64,000 nt of DNA, from assembly GCF_003852495.1 (NCBI RefSeq), contig NZ_QAJI01000007.1, positions 203,283-267,282 on the forward strand. Reading direction: 5' to 3'. The DNA comes from Taibaiella sp. KBW10 (GTDB lineage: Bacteria > Bacteroidota > Bacteroidia > Chitinophagales > Chitinophagaceae). A program made the position numbers and the translations under genes. A model generated the notes under the pieces. The model did no database searches and was not told the origin of the DNA. It saw only the letters and a program-made list of their open reading frames with translations. Numbering within the stretch: the first letter of the stretch is position 1; every line of letters starts with the position of its first letter. This document shows positions 1 to 7,917 of this stretch, piece after piece.

Positions 1-1613
1 TCTAGGTTGAGTTCCTTTCCGGGGAAAACAATATTGAGTACCTTCAACACCCGCTCGCCTATGGGGGCTTGAGTGTTAATGGCAATTTCTTCTTTTAGGC
101 CTTCGGTATGTTTAAAAGACTCCGGTAAAGGAAGGCTTTTCCGGTTTATTTTACCGCTGGGCATTCTGGGCATTTCTGAAAGCTGCACCATAGCCACCGG
201 TACCATATAAGGCGCCAGGAAAGCCGCCAGTTCTTTGCGCATCTTATCCTCATCGAGCTTAAGCCCTTCCTGCAGCACAACATAACCCACTAATTGCTCC
301 TGTGCATTATTATCTTCCCGTATGGCCACTGCGGCAGACGACACACCTGCAATGTGGTTCATACGGCTTTCGATTTCGCCTAACTCGATCCGGTAACCTC
401 TTAGCTTTACCTGATCGTCAAAACGGCCGTGGAACTCAATAAACCCATCTTCCCGAAACAAAACCGCATCACCGCTTTTGTATAAAGTATCGCCGGGCAA
501 TTCCGGAAAAGGATTGGGTAAAAATTTTGCGGCCGTCAGTTCGGGCAGCTTAAAATATCCTTTACTCACACCCGGGCCGGTGATGATCATTTCCCCTTTT
601 TCGCCCCGGGGTACGATGCGCATTTGTTCATCGACTACGGCCAGGTGATAATTGGGCAAAGGCGGGCCAATCGTGATCTCCGCCCCGGCTTTAATCATCG
701 CCATGTTGGAGGTCACTGTTGTTTCGGTAGGACCGTAACTATTTATAAACGTCCGTTCGGGGGTACCCCATTTATCCAAAACCTGTTTGGTACAAGCTTC
801 TCCGCCCGCGTTCACAATACGCAAAGCAGGCACCTCATCAATGATGGCGAGAATACTGGGAACGGCATGTAGAATGGTTATCTTATTATCGGTAAGCACG
901 GTGCTTAATTCATCGATCGCTTTTACGGTAAAGGCATCGGCAATCCAGATGGTGGCTCCGGCAAACAAACTCACCCAAACTTCTTCACACCACATATCGA
1001 AGGAAACAGAGAAACCCTGATAGACCCGATCTTCGGGGCGGATACCCAGTACATCCTGTTCTGAGCGCACAAGGTGACAAATATTATGATGGCTGATGGG
1101 AATGCCTTTTGGCGTACCTGTGCTTCCCGAAGTAAAGAGTACATAAGCCCAATCGGCACTTGTCGCGGTGATCGCTACCGGCGGTATGTGCGCTGAGGGC
1201 ATTTCCGGTATGGCCAGCGGCGGGCAATGAATACCTGCATCGGTATCGGAAAAATAAGTCTTCACCTTTATATCGGTAAACACTTTCTCGATACGCTCCT
1301 GCGGCATTTCACGGTCTAAAGGCACATAAGCGGCTCCAGCTTTCAATATCCCTAAAATGGCTACGGGTAAAGCCAGGCTTCGGGTATGCCATACCCCTAC
1401 TGTATCTCCGGCACGCACCCCCTGCTGTTGCAGGTATAGCGCAATGGCATTACTCCAGTTGTCCAGTTCCGCATAGCTGATCGAACGTTCCTTAAAGATA
1501 AAGGCTTCCTTTGCCGAATGTTGTTTAAAGGATTCGGAAAGCAATACCGGTAAGGTCTCGTCTTTTATAAATTCGGGGGCTATTTTACCTAAAATAATAC
1601 TGTCTGCTGCCAT
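1..1613 (-). CDS. Nonribosomal peptide synthetase, N-terminal adenylation domain (partial, continues past left edge)
   Basis: The frame starts at the ATG whose complement is at 1611-1613 and stays open to base 1. It encodes an amino-acid adenylation domain, which activates a carboxylic acid as AMP ester. Visible motifs in order are A3 (YVLFTSGSTGTPKG), A5 (NSYGPTETT), A7/A8 (YKSGD, GRFDDQVKLRGYRIELGEIE) and A10 (PSGKINRKSLP). After A10 comes the start of what should be a carrier domain. No condensation domain precedes the A domain, so the protein begins directly with adenylation, as in Pls/PosA-type synthetases that make poly-amino acids. Aligning the specificity pocket by eye against GrsA gives D235, M236, E239 and the usual K517. 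The acidic residue at 239 hints at a basic amino-acid substrate. A TAnnTTTG-like element (complement of 1645-1652) lies just upstream. The family call is firm; the Pls-like architecture is inference because the rest is missing. Confidence 0.9.
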   Translation of the reverse strand, partial: MAADSIILGKIAPEFIKDETLPVLLSESFKQHSAKEAFIFKERSISYAELDNWSNAIALYLQQQGVRAGDTVGVWHTRSLALPVAILGILKAGAAYVPLDREMPQERIEKVFTDIKVKTYFSDTDAGIHCPPLAIPEMPSAHIPPVAITATSADWAYVLFTSGSTGTPKGIPISHHNICHLVRSEQDVLGIRPEDRVYQGFSVSFDMWCEEVWVSLFAGATIWIADAFTVKAIDELSTVLTDNKITILHAVPSILAIIDEVPALRIVNAGGEACTKQVLDKWGTPERTFINSYGPTETTVTSNMAMIKAGAEITIGPPLPNYHLAVVDEQMRIVPRGEKGEMIITGPGVSKGYFKLPELTAAKFLPNPFPELPGDTLYKSGDAVLFREDGFIEFHGRFDDQVKLRGYRIELGEIESRMNHIAGVSSAAVAIREDNNAQEQLVGYVVLQEGLKLDEDKMRKELAAFLAPYMVPVAMVQLSEMPRMPSGKINRKSLPLPESFKHTEGLKEEIAINTQAPIGERVLKVLNIVFPGKELNL

Positions 1614-1644
1614 AGGGATAAGGGAATACGCAAATTAGATACTG

Positions 1645-1652
1645 CAAAATTA
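1645..1652 (-). promoter_or_regulatory. Candidate -7 promoter element (TAATTTTG on minus strand)
   Basis: The plus strand reads CAAAATTA, so the minus strand reads TAATTTTG and fits the Bacteroidota TAnnTTTG consensus. It lies 32 bases upstream of the synthetase start. I did not find a convincing -33 TTTG at the usual distance. Confidence 0.4.
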
Positions 1653-1774
1653 CAACATGTAATCGTCTCTTTTTTCGTAAGTTGGAGAAAACATTTTCCA
1701 CATTTCCCCAATAGGAAGCCTCAAAATTTTTCTACTGCTTTCAAAAATTGAATTTACTGCTTTCCTTTAAGATT

Positions 1775-2455
1775 CTACCCTATTTCGACAAATCCGGCAA
1801 GCACTTTTTCTTCCTTTATCCTGATATATTTTCCGCTGTTTTCGATAAGGGAAAGAAGCCCCCATTCCGCAAAAACCTTGAATACCGTTTCATAAGTGGT
1901 CGCGGCATAGGCTGCAATGTCCTGGCGTGTTACCGACAAGCGGATAAAACCATCAGCAGAAACCCCAAACCTATTTTTAAAATCGAGCAAAGCCTGAGCA
2001 ATACGCCCCTTAACCGGCATATGCGCGAAGTCGCTCATTCTTTGCTCTGTTTTTTGCAACTCGGCGGCATAAAACTGCATCAGACTATAGGCAAAAGATC
2101 CATTGGCCTTCAGACTGGCCTCAATATGGGCATTAGGAATAAAACACACAGTGGTCGGCGCCAATGCGGTGGCCGTCGCCGTATACGCTTTACCCTGAAA
2201 TCCCCTGATCCCCAAAATATCCTTATCCGCTACCCAACGCATGATCAATTCTTTTCCATTCCATTTACGGTGCACTTTCAGGGCTCCTTCCAGGGTAAAA
2301 TACATACCGGTTACGGGATCGCCTTCTTCAAATAAAGTCGCTCCTTTCTTGAATTGCAGCGTCTGTTTTTTGAGTGCTGTCAATGCGGACCATTCCGGAA
2401 CACAATGAGCACATAGTAAGCAGGCAGAGGTATTGCATAAACCGACGTGCTTCAT
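1775..2455 (-). CDS. Crp/Fnr family transcriptional regulator with N-terminal cysteine cluster
   Basis: This 226-residue protein has an N-terminal cyclic-nucleotide-binding-like barrel (about 30-120, with GDPVTGMYFTLEGALKV), a dimerisation helix (about 125-150) and a C-terminal winged helix with recognition segment TRQDIAAYAATTYETVFKVF. Cysteines stand at 7, 12, 15 and 18, and another at 104. E. coli FNR uses N-terminal cysteines plus a central one to hold a [4Fe-4S] cluster, so an oxygen- or NO-sensing cluster is possible, although the spacing differs. The gene is divergent from the ClC gene. Two copies of a TATTGTTTATA sequence lie between the genes, one in its own leader, which suggests autoregulation. 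Family membership is clear; the cofactor and signal are inferred. Confidence 0.9.
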   Translation of the reverse strand: MKHVGLCNTSACLLCAHCVPEWSALTALKKQTLQFKKGATLFEEGDPVTGMYFTLEGALKVHRKWNGKELIMRWVADKDILGIRGFQGKAYTATATALAPTTVCFIPNAHIEASLKANGSFAYSLMQFYAAELQKTEQRMSDFAHMPVKGRIAQALLDFKNRFGVSADGFIRLSVTRQDIAAYAATTYETVFKVFAEWGLLSLIENSGKYIRIKEEKVLAGFVEIG

Positions 2456-2457
2456 AA

Positions 2458-2526
2458 TATTGTTTATATTATATTAAAATGATTAAAAAGCAAAAATAAC
2501 TAACATTTTATATTGTTTATACAATA
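2458..2526. promoter_or_regulatory. Candidate Crp/Fnr operators and divergent promoters
   Basis: A 16-bp palindrome TATTGT-TTAT-ACAATA occupies 2511-2526. Its left part TATTGTTTATA is repeated at 2458-2468. Minus-strand TATTTTTG (complement of 2491-2498) is a -7 element for the regulator, and plus-strand TACTTTTG at 2525-2532 is one for the ClC gene. The palindrome therefore abuts the ClC -7 element and covers the -33 zone of the regulator promoter. The second copy sits in the regulator leader, next to its start codon. The motif resembles Fnr/Crp sites (two TTG-type half-sites around four bases). Binding is inferred. Confidence 0.55.
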
Positions 2527-2559
2527 CTTTTGCAAAAAATATGATCGGTTTAATGTATT

Positions 2560-3849
2560 ATGAGAAAGAAAATAATTACGCATCACTATTTTAAATTATG
2601 CCTTTATGCCCTGTTCATCGGGCTGATCGCCACGCTCCTCGCCTGCTCTCTCAAAGCGCTTACGGCAACATACCAGGATAAAATCTTCGAAAAAGTATCT
2701 CATACGGCTCCTTTGCTGTATATCCTCTTACCTTCCATCGGTATTACCCTGATTTATTTTCTCCGTAAGTATGCCTTTAAAAACAAGAAGAACACCGGCA
2801 TCAGGGAGATTTACACGACACTGGAAACCCGAAAGAATTACCTCCCTTTCTTTAAAATACCCTCTCATTATATCAATGGCTTTCTAACCGTTATTTTCGG
2901 GGGTTCGACCGGTATAGAAGTCTCTACGGTTGTGGCCACAGCCACTGTGGGCGCGGTAACGCATCAGCACGGAAAGGCCGCACAGGTGTATAAAAAAGAA
3001 TTGATCTGTGCCGGGGTGGCTGCAGGCATTACTGCTTTATTTGGCAATCCTCTAGCAGGCTTACTTTTTGCTGTTGAGGTTATTTCGGGAAAAGTAAGTA
3101 AACCTATACTGATCAGTTGTGGTAGCGCTGTGCTGATTTCCGGGCTGACGATGTATTATTTAGGCACCCAACCCTTATTACCTTTTACGGTGCAGCAATG
3201 GCACTTGCAGGCACTACCCTTTATTGTCATACTCAGTATTTTATCGGCTTTGCTAGCGGTTTATTTCACCCGGATAGTGATCCTGATCAAGGGGCTTTTC
3301 TCGCGGATCAGCAATAATTTTATAAGGGTCAATATGGGTGCAATACTGGTGGGCGGACTGATCTTCCTGCTGCCTTACTTGTATGGAGACAGCTACCGTG
3401 GTCTTATCGAACTGCTTCATCATACAGACAAATATTCCTTTACCCTTGGATTTGGATTTATGTTGCTGGCTTTGGTATTGCTGAAGCCACTAGCCGCCTC
3501 CCTCACTTTAGGTGCGGGTGGCGATGGCGGAGTATTTGCACCGGGCATTGTATCGGGTGCTTTCCTCGGTATCCTTTTTGCAAGCGCCTGCAATTATTAC
3601 CTGCATACGCAACTGATTGTCCTTAATTTTGCCCTGATCGGTATTGCCGCTACCCTATCTGCAGCCATACATGCGCCTTTGACTGCTTTATCGCTTACCT
3701 GTTACCTGGTACAGGGCGGGTACTTACTCTTCGTTCCGATCCTGATCGCCGCTTTTGTGGGTAAAATAGTTGCTCAAAAACTGCTGCCTTATACCGTATA
3801 TACTTATAAAGCGTCGCAGCCGGCAAGCGTACCGCTAGGCCGCACCTAG
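2560..3849 (+). CDS. ClC family chloride channel or Cl-/H+ antiporter
   Basis: This 429-residue polytopic membrane protein has the ordered ClC signatures: an N-terminal GTGIREIY-like segment where GSGIP is usual, GGSTGIEVSTV where GREGP is usual (the glutamate corresponds to the gating residue), GNPLAGLLFAVEV with the glutamate used by transporters for the internal proton path, and GGDGGVFAPGIVSGAFLG for GxFxP. There is no C-terminal CBS pair. The chosen ATG directly precedes a hydrophobic first helix. It is divergent from the Crp/Fnr gene and is followed 88 bases later by the HPP protein, probably in one transcript. Departures from the canonical filter residues (GIEVS for GREGP) leave anion selectivity open. 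Confidence 0.9.
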   Translation: MRKKIITHHYFKLCLYALFIGLIATLLACSLKALTATYQDKIFEKVSHTAPLLYILLPSIGITLIYFLRKYAFKNKKNTGIREIYTTLETRKNYLPFFKIPSHYINGFLTVIFGGSTGIEVSTVVATATVGAVTHQHGKAAQVYKKELICAGVAAGITALFGNPLAGLLFAVEVISGKVSKPILISCGSAVLISGLTMYYLGTQPLLPFTVQQWHLQALPFIVILSILSALLAVYFTRIVILIKGLFSRISNNFIRVNMGAILVGGLIFLLPYLYGDSYRGLIELLHHTDKYSFTLGFGFMLLALVLLKPLAASLTLGAGGDGGVFAPGIVSGAFLGILFASACNYYLHTQLIVLNFALIGIAATLSAAIHAPLTALSLTCYLVQGGYLLFVPILIAAFVGKIVAQKLLPYTVYTYKASQPASVPLGRT

Positions 3850-3937
3850 ACGAATGCTGCTTCATACCGGAATTACCGTTTGTGGCAGGATTCCGAAAAT
3901 ATTATTTTTACATTTTAATCCTATACAGATCACATTC

Positions 3938-4528
3938 ATGAAAGATAAATTGAAAAGAGGTGCCCGGATTACCCGGTATTGGGTGTACAAAGAAACCCTG
4001 ATCGACAAGAAGGAACATCTATGGTCTTTTCTGGGGGCCTTTACCGGTATTTTACTGATTACCTTATTCCAGGAAAAGCTCTTGTTTTCCAGACTAGAAA
4101 ATGTGTTCCTTATCGGTTCTTTCGGAGCCAGTTGTGTCTTAATCTATGGTGCCATACAAAGTCCGTTGGCGCAACCGAGAAACCTGATTGGCGGACATGT
4201 GATCTCTGCCATCGTGGGCGTAAGCATCTTCAAGTTGTTTCCCGATTGGATATGGCTGGCTGCTCCTTTGGCGGTAAGTTTATCAATCGTATGTATGCAG
4301 ATCACGAAAACCTTACATCCTCCCGGTGGTGCCACAGCACTGATTGCAGTAACCGGTACCGGCCGGGTTCAGGAACTGGGCTATTTTTATGTGCTCAGCC
4401 CCGTTTTATCGGGCTGCCTGATCTTGCTGATCGTGGCTTTGGTCTTTAATAACCTGACCCCGAATAGAGAATATCCTACCAATTCCCGTTTTACAAGGCT
4501 GATCAAAAAGCGAAGGAAGCCAGAATAA
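3938..4528 (+). CDS. HPP family integral membrane protein
   Basis: The 196-residue product has about four to five membrane helices and the family-defining HPP tripeptide in the segment KTLHPPGGATALIAV, plus the conserved FGASCVLIYGA and SPLAQPRNLIGGHV segments. The frame is open from 3854, but I place the start at the ATG at 3938 because homologous sequence begins with the charged stretch MKDKLKRGAR. HPP proteins of chloroplasts and cyanobacteria have been linked to nitrite transport; whether this one carries nitrite is not shown. It lies downstream of the ClC gene and may share its Crp/Fnr-controlled promoter. A weak 9-bp stem with a TGTA loop follows the stop at 4528-4549. Confidence 0.85.
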   Translation: MKDKLKRGARITRYWVYKETLIDKKEHLWSFLGAFTGILLITLFQEKLLFSRLENVFLIGSFGASCVLIYGAIQSPLAQPRNLIGGHVISAIVGVSIFKLFPDWIWLAAPLAVSLSIVCMQITKTLHPPGGATALIAVTGTGRVQELGYFYVLSPVLSGCLILLIVALVFNNLTPNREYPTNSRFTRLIKKRRKPE

Positions 4529-4944
4529 ATAAAGTGTGTACACTTTATTACAGGTGAAAAACCGATATGGTGCACAAAGTTTCTTCAAACAATTGCGCTA
4601 TAAATGATATAAACCACACAAGTCTTTAGTTTCCCAAAAGTGATTGTGTTTTTCAATAAAATGCTTGTCATGATTCTTCTGTTTGTATGTAAAAAAGGCA
4701 TCAATTCAAAAGCGCATTTATCTTAGAATAAAAAAAATATATGGAATTAAAATTTTCATATATTTGTGATATATACAAAAAAATGATGCCGCTATACATG
4801 AAGAATCCTGATTCTATCATTTTTTGATCAACTATTAAAACTGGGCATATGGAGTTATGCACCAGCATAGTAAACAGAAAAATTGTGACTAGAAGAAGAC
4901 GTATTAGTAAATCCGTATTGCTCACAATCTAAAAAGTTTAAACT
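4529..4944. other. Intergenic region, 416 bases, AT-rich
   Basis: No convincing gene is seen here. It starts with a weak AATAAAGTG stem-loop (4528-4549) next to the HPP stop. A TATATTTG element at 4759-4766 fits the -7 consensus and could start a roughly 175-base leader for the M4 protease gene, but no good -33 element accompanies it. The short minus-strand frame inside has no family resemblance or coding look. Confidence 0.5.
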
Positions 4945-7200
4945 ATGAACAAAATTTTCTACACCCTTACAGGCATTGCTTTATGCCTTATGGCTGCACC
5001 AGGTATTTCTTCAGCGCAATCCTCCGGAAATAGTTTCAGGGACAGGTATTACAGAGAGGGCAGTTATTTTTTTGACGATATTACAAAAATAAGATTACCC
5101 GAACTATTCACCATCTATAAGGCCGAGTTTGGCCTGGGCCAGGATGACGACATGGTGCAAACCAACAATGTCGTTACAGACCAAGGTCAGTTTACCACTA
5201 AATATGAGCATTATCATAAAGGTATTCCGGTAGAAGGATCCATGATCAATGTGATCGGAAGCAAAGGTATTGCACAATACGCTAACGGTTTTTTAGTAAC
5301 GGAACTCAATATAGACAACAGTAACATTATCCCGGTACAGCAGGCGATAGACGCCGCCATTCAATATGTGGGGGCGACAACCTATCTTTGGCAAGATCCT
5401 TTATTAGAAGATGAATTAAAGGCGGAAAGTGGAGACCCTGATGCGACTAACTTTCCGAAAACAGCCGATTTAATCATCACCAAAAAACGAGGGGAGCAAT
5501 ATACAGCCGATGCCCGTAATTATCAGCTCTGTTACCGGGTGGTGATTCATGCCCTAAATCCTTCCTCTGTTACCGATGTTTATGTAGATGCCAACACGGG
5601 AGCGCTATATACATCACAAAATGCGCTGGAACATGATTATACGGCTACGGGTACCCAATGGACCTGGTATAATGGCTGGCATAATAATATAAAAACCAGG
5701 AGTTGCGGCAGCTGTTTTAACTTTTGGCTGCATGATGTAGATAGAAATATTTTCACTACGAAATATGGGGTTAATCCCTGGAATAAGGGGTCTTATAATA
5801 AAGACAACAACAACAATTGGGTAGAAAATGATACAAAAACGGCCTCCTCTGCCCACTGGGCTTTAGAACGCGCCTGGGAGTATTACATTAACAGACATGG
5901 CCGTTGGGGCACTAACTATGGGGGCAAAAGGGTTCATGTACAAACCGCAGCCTCCGGCATTTTGGGTACAAGCGCCAATGCCGGCTATCTTGATGCCAAT
6001 GGCAATGATAACATCTATCTGAGTAATGATGGCAGTTATCCCGGTTCGGGCTCTGCAGGTGGCGCAGGATACAGCATGGCCGCTTTAGACATAATGGGTC
6101 ATGAATATAACCATGGTATGATTAAAGCCAGTTCTGCACTGGGCTCTTTGGGAGATCTGGAAGCGAAGGCATTAAATGAGGGATATTCTGACATTTTCGG
6201 CAATAGAATTGAGCGTTATACGCTTGGCACTACCGATTGGAGTATTGGGGAAGCTACCGGCTGGCTTGTACGCTATCTCGACAATCCGCATAACGACATC
6301 CCTACCCCTTCTCCTGCACGTTACCTGGAGCCGGGATACTGGAATGCTAGTGCTTATCATAATGCGGGAGGCGTAATTCGCAAATGGTTTTACTTACTGG
6401 CAAACGGCGGTACTTTTGGTGGCCAAACGGTATCTGCAGTGGGTTTAGAGACGGCCGATGATATCGCTTACATTACGTATAACTGGTGGTTGTGGAGCAA
6501 TGTAAAATATCTGGAGGCGGCCAATCAGACCGTTCATGCCACGGTTGCGCATTGGGGCCGCTGCTCTCAACAGCACAAACAAGTGGTGAAAGCATTTAGA
6601 GCTGTAGGTCTGAATGTACCCATACCTCTTTGTTTTAAGATTGACATTGATGGTCCTGTTATCCTACAACCTTCAGAAAGCGCTGTATTTAAAGTAAGAT
6701 TAAATGAGATATCAGATCCCAATGGCCAATACTCATGGGATATACCTTCTTCATGGAATGCTGTGGCACAAGGTAATACCTTAACCTTAAACAGCGCGAA
6801 CAGCATAGAATCCCGTGAAATTTCCGCAAAGTATACTGCTGCAGACGGAACGGTAAGCAAAGCAAGCATGGTCGTTCACTTTAGTGATGTACCATGGCAG
6901 CCGACCAATAATATGCCGGTGAGCCCCGTAAGCGGTCAATTAGAATTATTACCGGAGCAAATTGATGCGATCAATATCTATCCTAATCCGGCAACCAATA
7001 CGGTTACGATCAGCATTAAAGGATTCACCGATAAAGCAAACTTAGAGATATATGACCTCGCAGGCAGAATCATAAAATCTGAAATATTAAGCGTAGAAAA
7101 AACTAATATCGATATTTCTGGTATAACCGAGGGTATCTATCTTATAAAACTGAACATAAACGGACATATGCAGACTAAAAAACTAAGCATTATTCGTTAA
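4945..7200 (+). CDS. Secreted M4 family (thermolysin-like) metallopeptidase with T9SS sorting domain
   Basis: This 751-residue zinc endopeptidase is probably exported by a signal peptide (residues 1-24, ending SSAQ) and anchored or released through T9SS. The N-terminal part (about 30-210) looks like the FTP/PepSY propeptide that inhibits the enzyme until maturation. The catalytic domain contains HEYNH (386-390) as zinc motif and NEGYSD with the third zinc ligand E412. A His near NAGGVIRKWFY and the later GRCSQQHKQVVKAFRAVG end segment match the family. The C-terminus from about 670 (INIYPNPATN to KKLSIIR) is a T9SS sorting domain. A strong terminator follows at 7215-7250. Confidence 0.95.
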   Translation: MNKIFYTLTGIALCLMAAPGISSAQSSGNSFRDRYYREGSYFFDDITKIRLPELFTIYKAEFGLGQDDDMVQTNNVVTDQGQFTTKYEHYHKGIPVEGSMINVIGSKGIAQYANGFLVTELNIDNSNIIPVQQAIDAAIQYVGATTYLWQDPLLEDELKAESGDPDATNFPKTADLIITKKRGEQYTADARNYQLCYRVVIHALNPSSVTDVYVDANTGALYTSQNALEHDYTATGTQWTWYNGWHNNIKTRSCGSCFNFWLHDVDRNIFTTKYGVNPWNKGSYNKDNNNNWVENDTKTASSAHWALERAWEYYINRHGRWGTNYGGKRVHVQTAASGILGTSANAGYLDANGNDNIYLSNDGSYPGSGSAGGAGYSMAALDIMGHEYNHGMIKASSALGSLGDLEAKALNEGYSDIFGNRIERYTLGTTDWSIGEATGWLVRYLDNPHNDIPTPSPARYLEPGYWNASAYHNAGGVIRKWFYLLANGGTFGGQTVSAVGLETADDIAYITYNWWLWSNVKYLEAANQTVHATVAHWGRCSQQHKQVVKAFRAVGLNVPIPLCFKIDIDGPVILQPSESAVFKVRLNEISDPNGQYSWDIPSSWNAVAQGNTLTLNSANSIESREISAKYTAADGTVSKASMVVHFSDVPWQPTNNMPVSPVSGQLELLPEQIDAINIYPNPATNTVTISIKGFTDKANLEIYDLAGRIIKSEILSVEKTNIDISGITEGIYLIKLNINGHMQTKKLSIIR

Positions 7201-7214
7201 TCTAAATATTAAAT

Positions 7215-7250
7215 ATAAGGATGCTGTTTATCCCTAAACAGCATCCTTAT
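7215..7250 (+). terminator. Intrinsic terminator-like hairpin after the M4 protease gene
   Basis: A perfect 16-bp stem (7215-7230 with 7235-7250) encloses a TCCC loop and is followed by TTAATC. It lies 15 bases after the protease stop. The longest frame of the next gene begins inside this hairpin, which is why I prefer its start at 7266. Confidence 0.75.
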
Positions 7251-7265
7251 TTAATCACATACACT

Positions 7266-7889
7266 ATGAAAAACTATTCCCTTACCTTTTTGATTTTATT
7301 ATGTACACTCAATAGCTCTGCTCAAAAGAACGGCATAGAAATAGGAGCCGCGGGATATACTTTTTATCAGATAACGGAGCAACAAAAGGATTTGATTAAT
7401 GTCGCCAGCCTCGGATACAACAGGCATATCCATAAAAAATGGTTTGCTTTTTTACAGTATAACAAATTACCTATTAAGGGTTGGCTTTTAGTACAGGAGC
7501 GTCCCGGTTTGGCTAAAGAATCGGTGCAAAAACTAACGAGCAGAAATAAATATAATTACTTTGATCTTGGCATGCGGTATCAGGTATACCAAGTGAAGCA
7601 ACATCACCTTTCTATATCCGGAGGCCTGTCTTTCGCCTATGGAACAAACAGTTACCTCCTAAACGTTATATGGACAGAACCAGAACCCGGTGAACCTTAC
7701 GGACATCCCATAGACGCCCAAGTCCAAACAAAGAAAGAGGGCTATATAGGCGGATTATTGGGTTTTCGCTATGATTACCGTTTATGGAAAAACCGTATTA
7801 ATTTAGGTGCGGGTATTACAGCACGCGCATACACCCGGGACTTTCCCTTTCAGATAAACTATGGTATACATGCAGGCTATAATTTCTAA
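7266..7889 (+). CDS. Exported protein, probable small outer-membrane beta-barrel, function unknown
   Basis: The 207-residue product begins with a signal peptide (MKNYSLTFLILLCTLNSSAQ). Alternating hydrophobic strands end in an aromatic residue (GIHAGYNF), as in outer-membrane barrels, with repeated segments such as NYFDLGMRYQVY and GLLGFRYDY. The frame is open from 7221, but that start lies in the upstream terminator, so the ATG at 7266 just ahead of the signal peptide is chosen. It follows the M4 protease on the same strand, though the terminator between them argues against tight co-expression. I recognise no specific family. Confidence 0.75.
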   Translation: MKNYSLTFLILLCTLNSSAQKNGIEIGAAGYTFYQITEQQKDLINVASLGYNRHIHKKWFAFLQYNKLPIKGWLLVQERPGLAKESVQKLTSRNKYNYFDLGMRYQVYQVKQHHLSISGGLSFAYGTNSYLLNVIWTEPEPGEPYGHPIDAQVQTKKEGYIGGLLGFRYDYRLWKNRINLGAGITARAYTRDFPFQINYGIHAGYNF

Positions 7890-7917
7890 TTTTTTTGCAA
7901 ACACGACTGGTTAACGC

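Noticed and set aside
1748..2335. 195-residue plus-strand frame
   Set aside because: It lies antisense to the well-supported Crp/Fnr gene and has no family resemblance.
4701..4925. 74-residue minus-strand frame in the spacer before the M4 protease
   Set aside because: Very AT-rich sequence gives a hydrophobic translation by chance; no promoter or homologous feature was seen.
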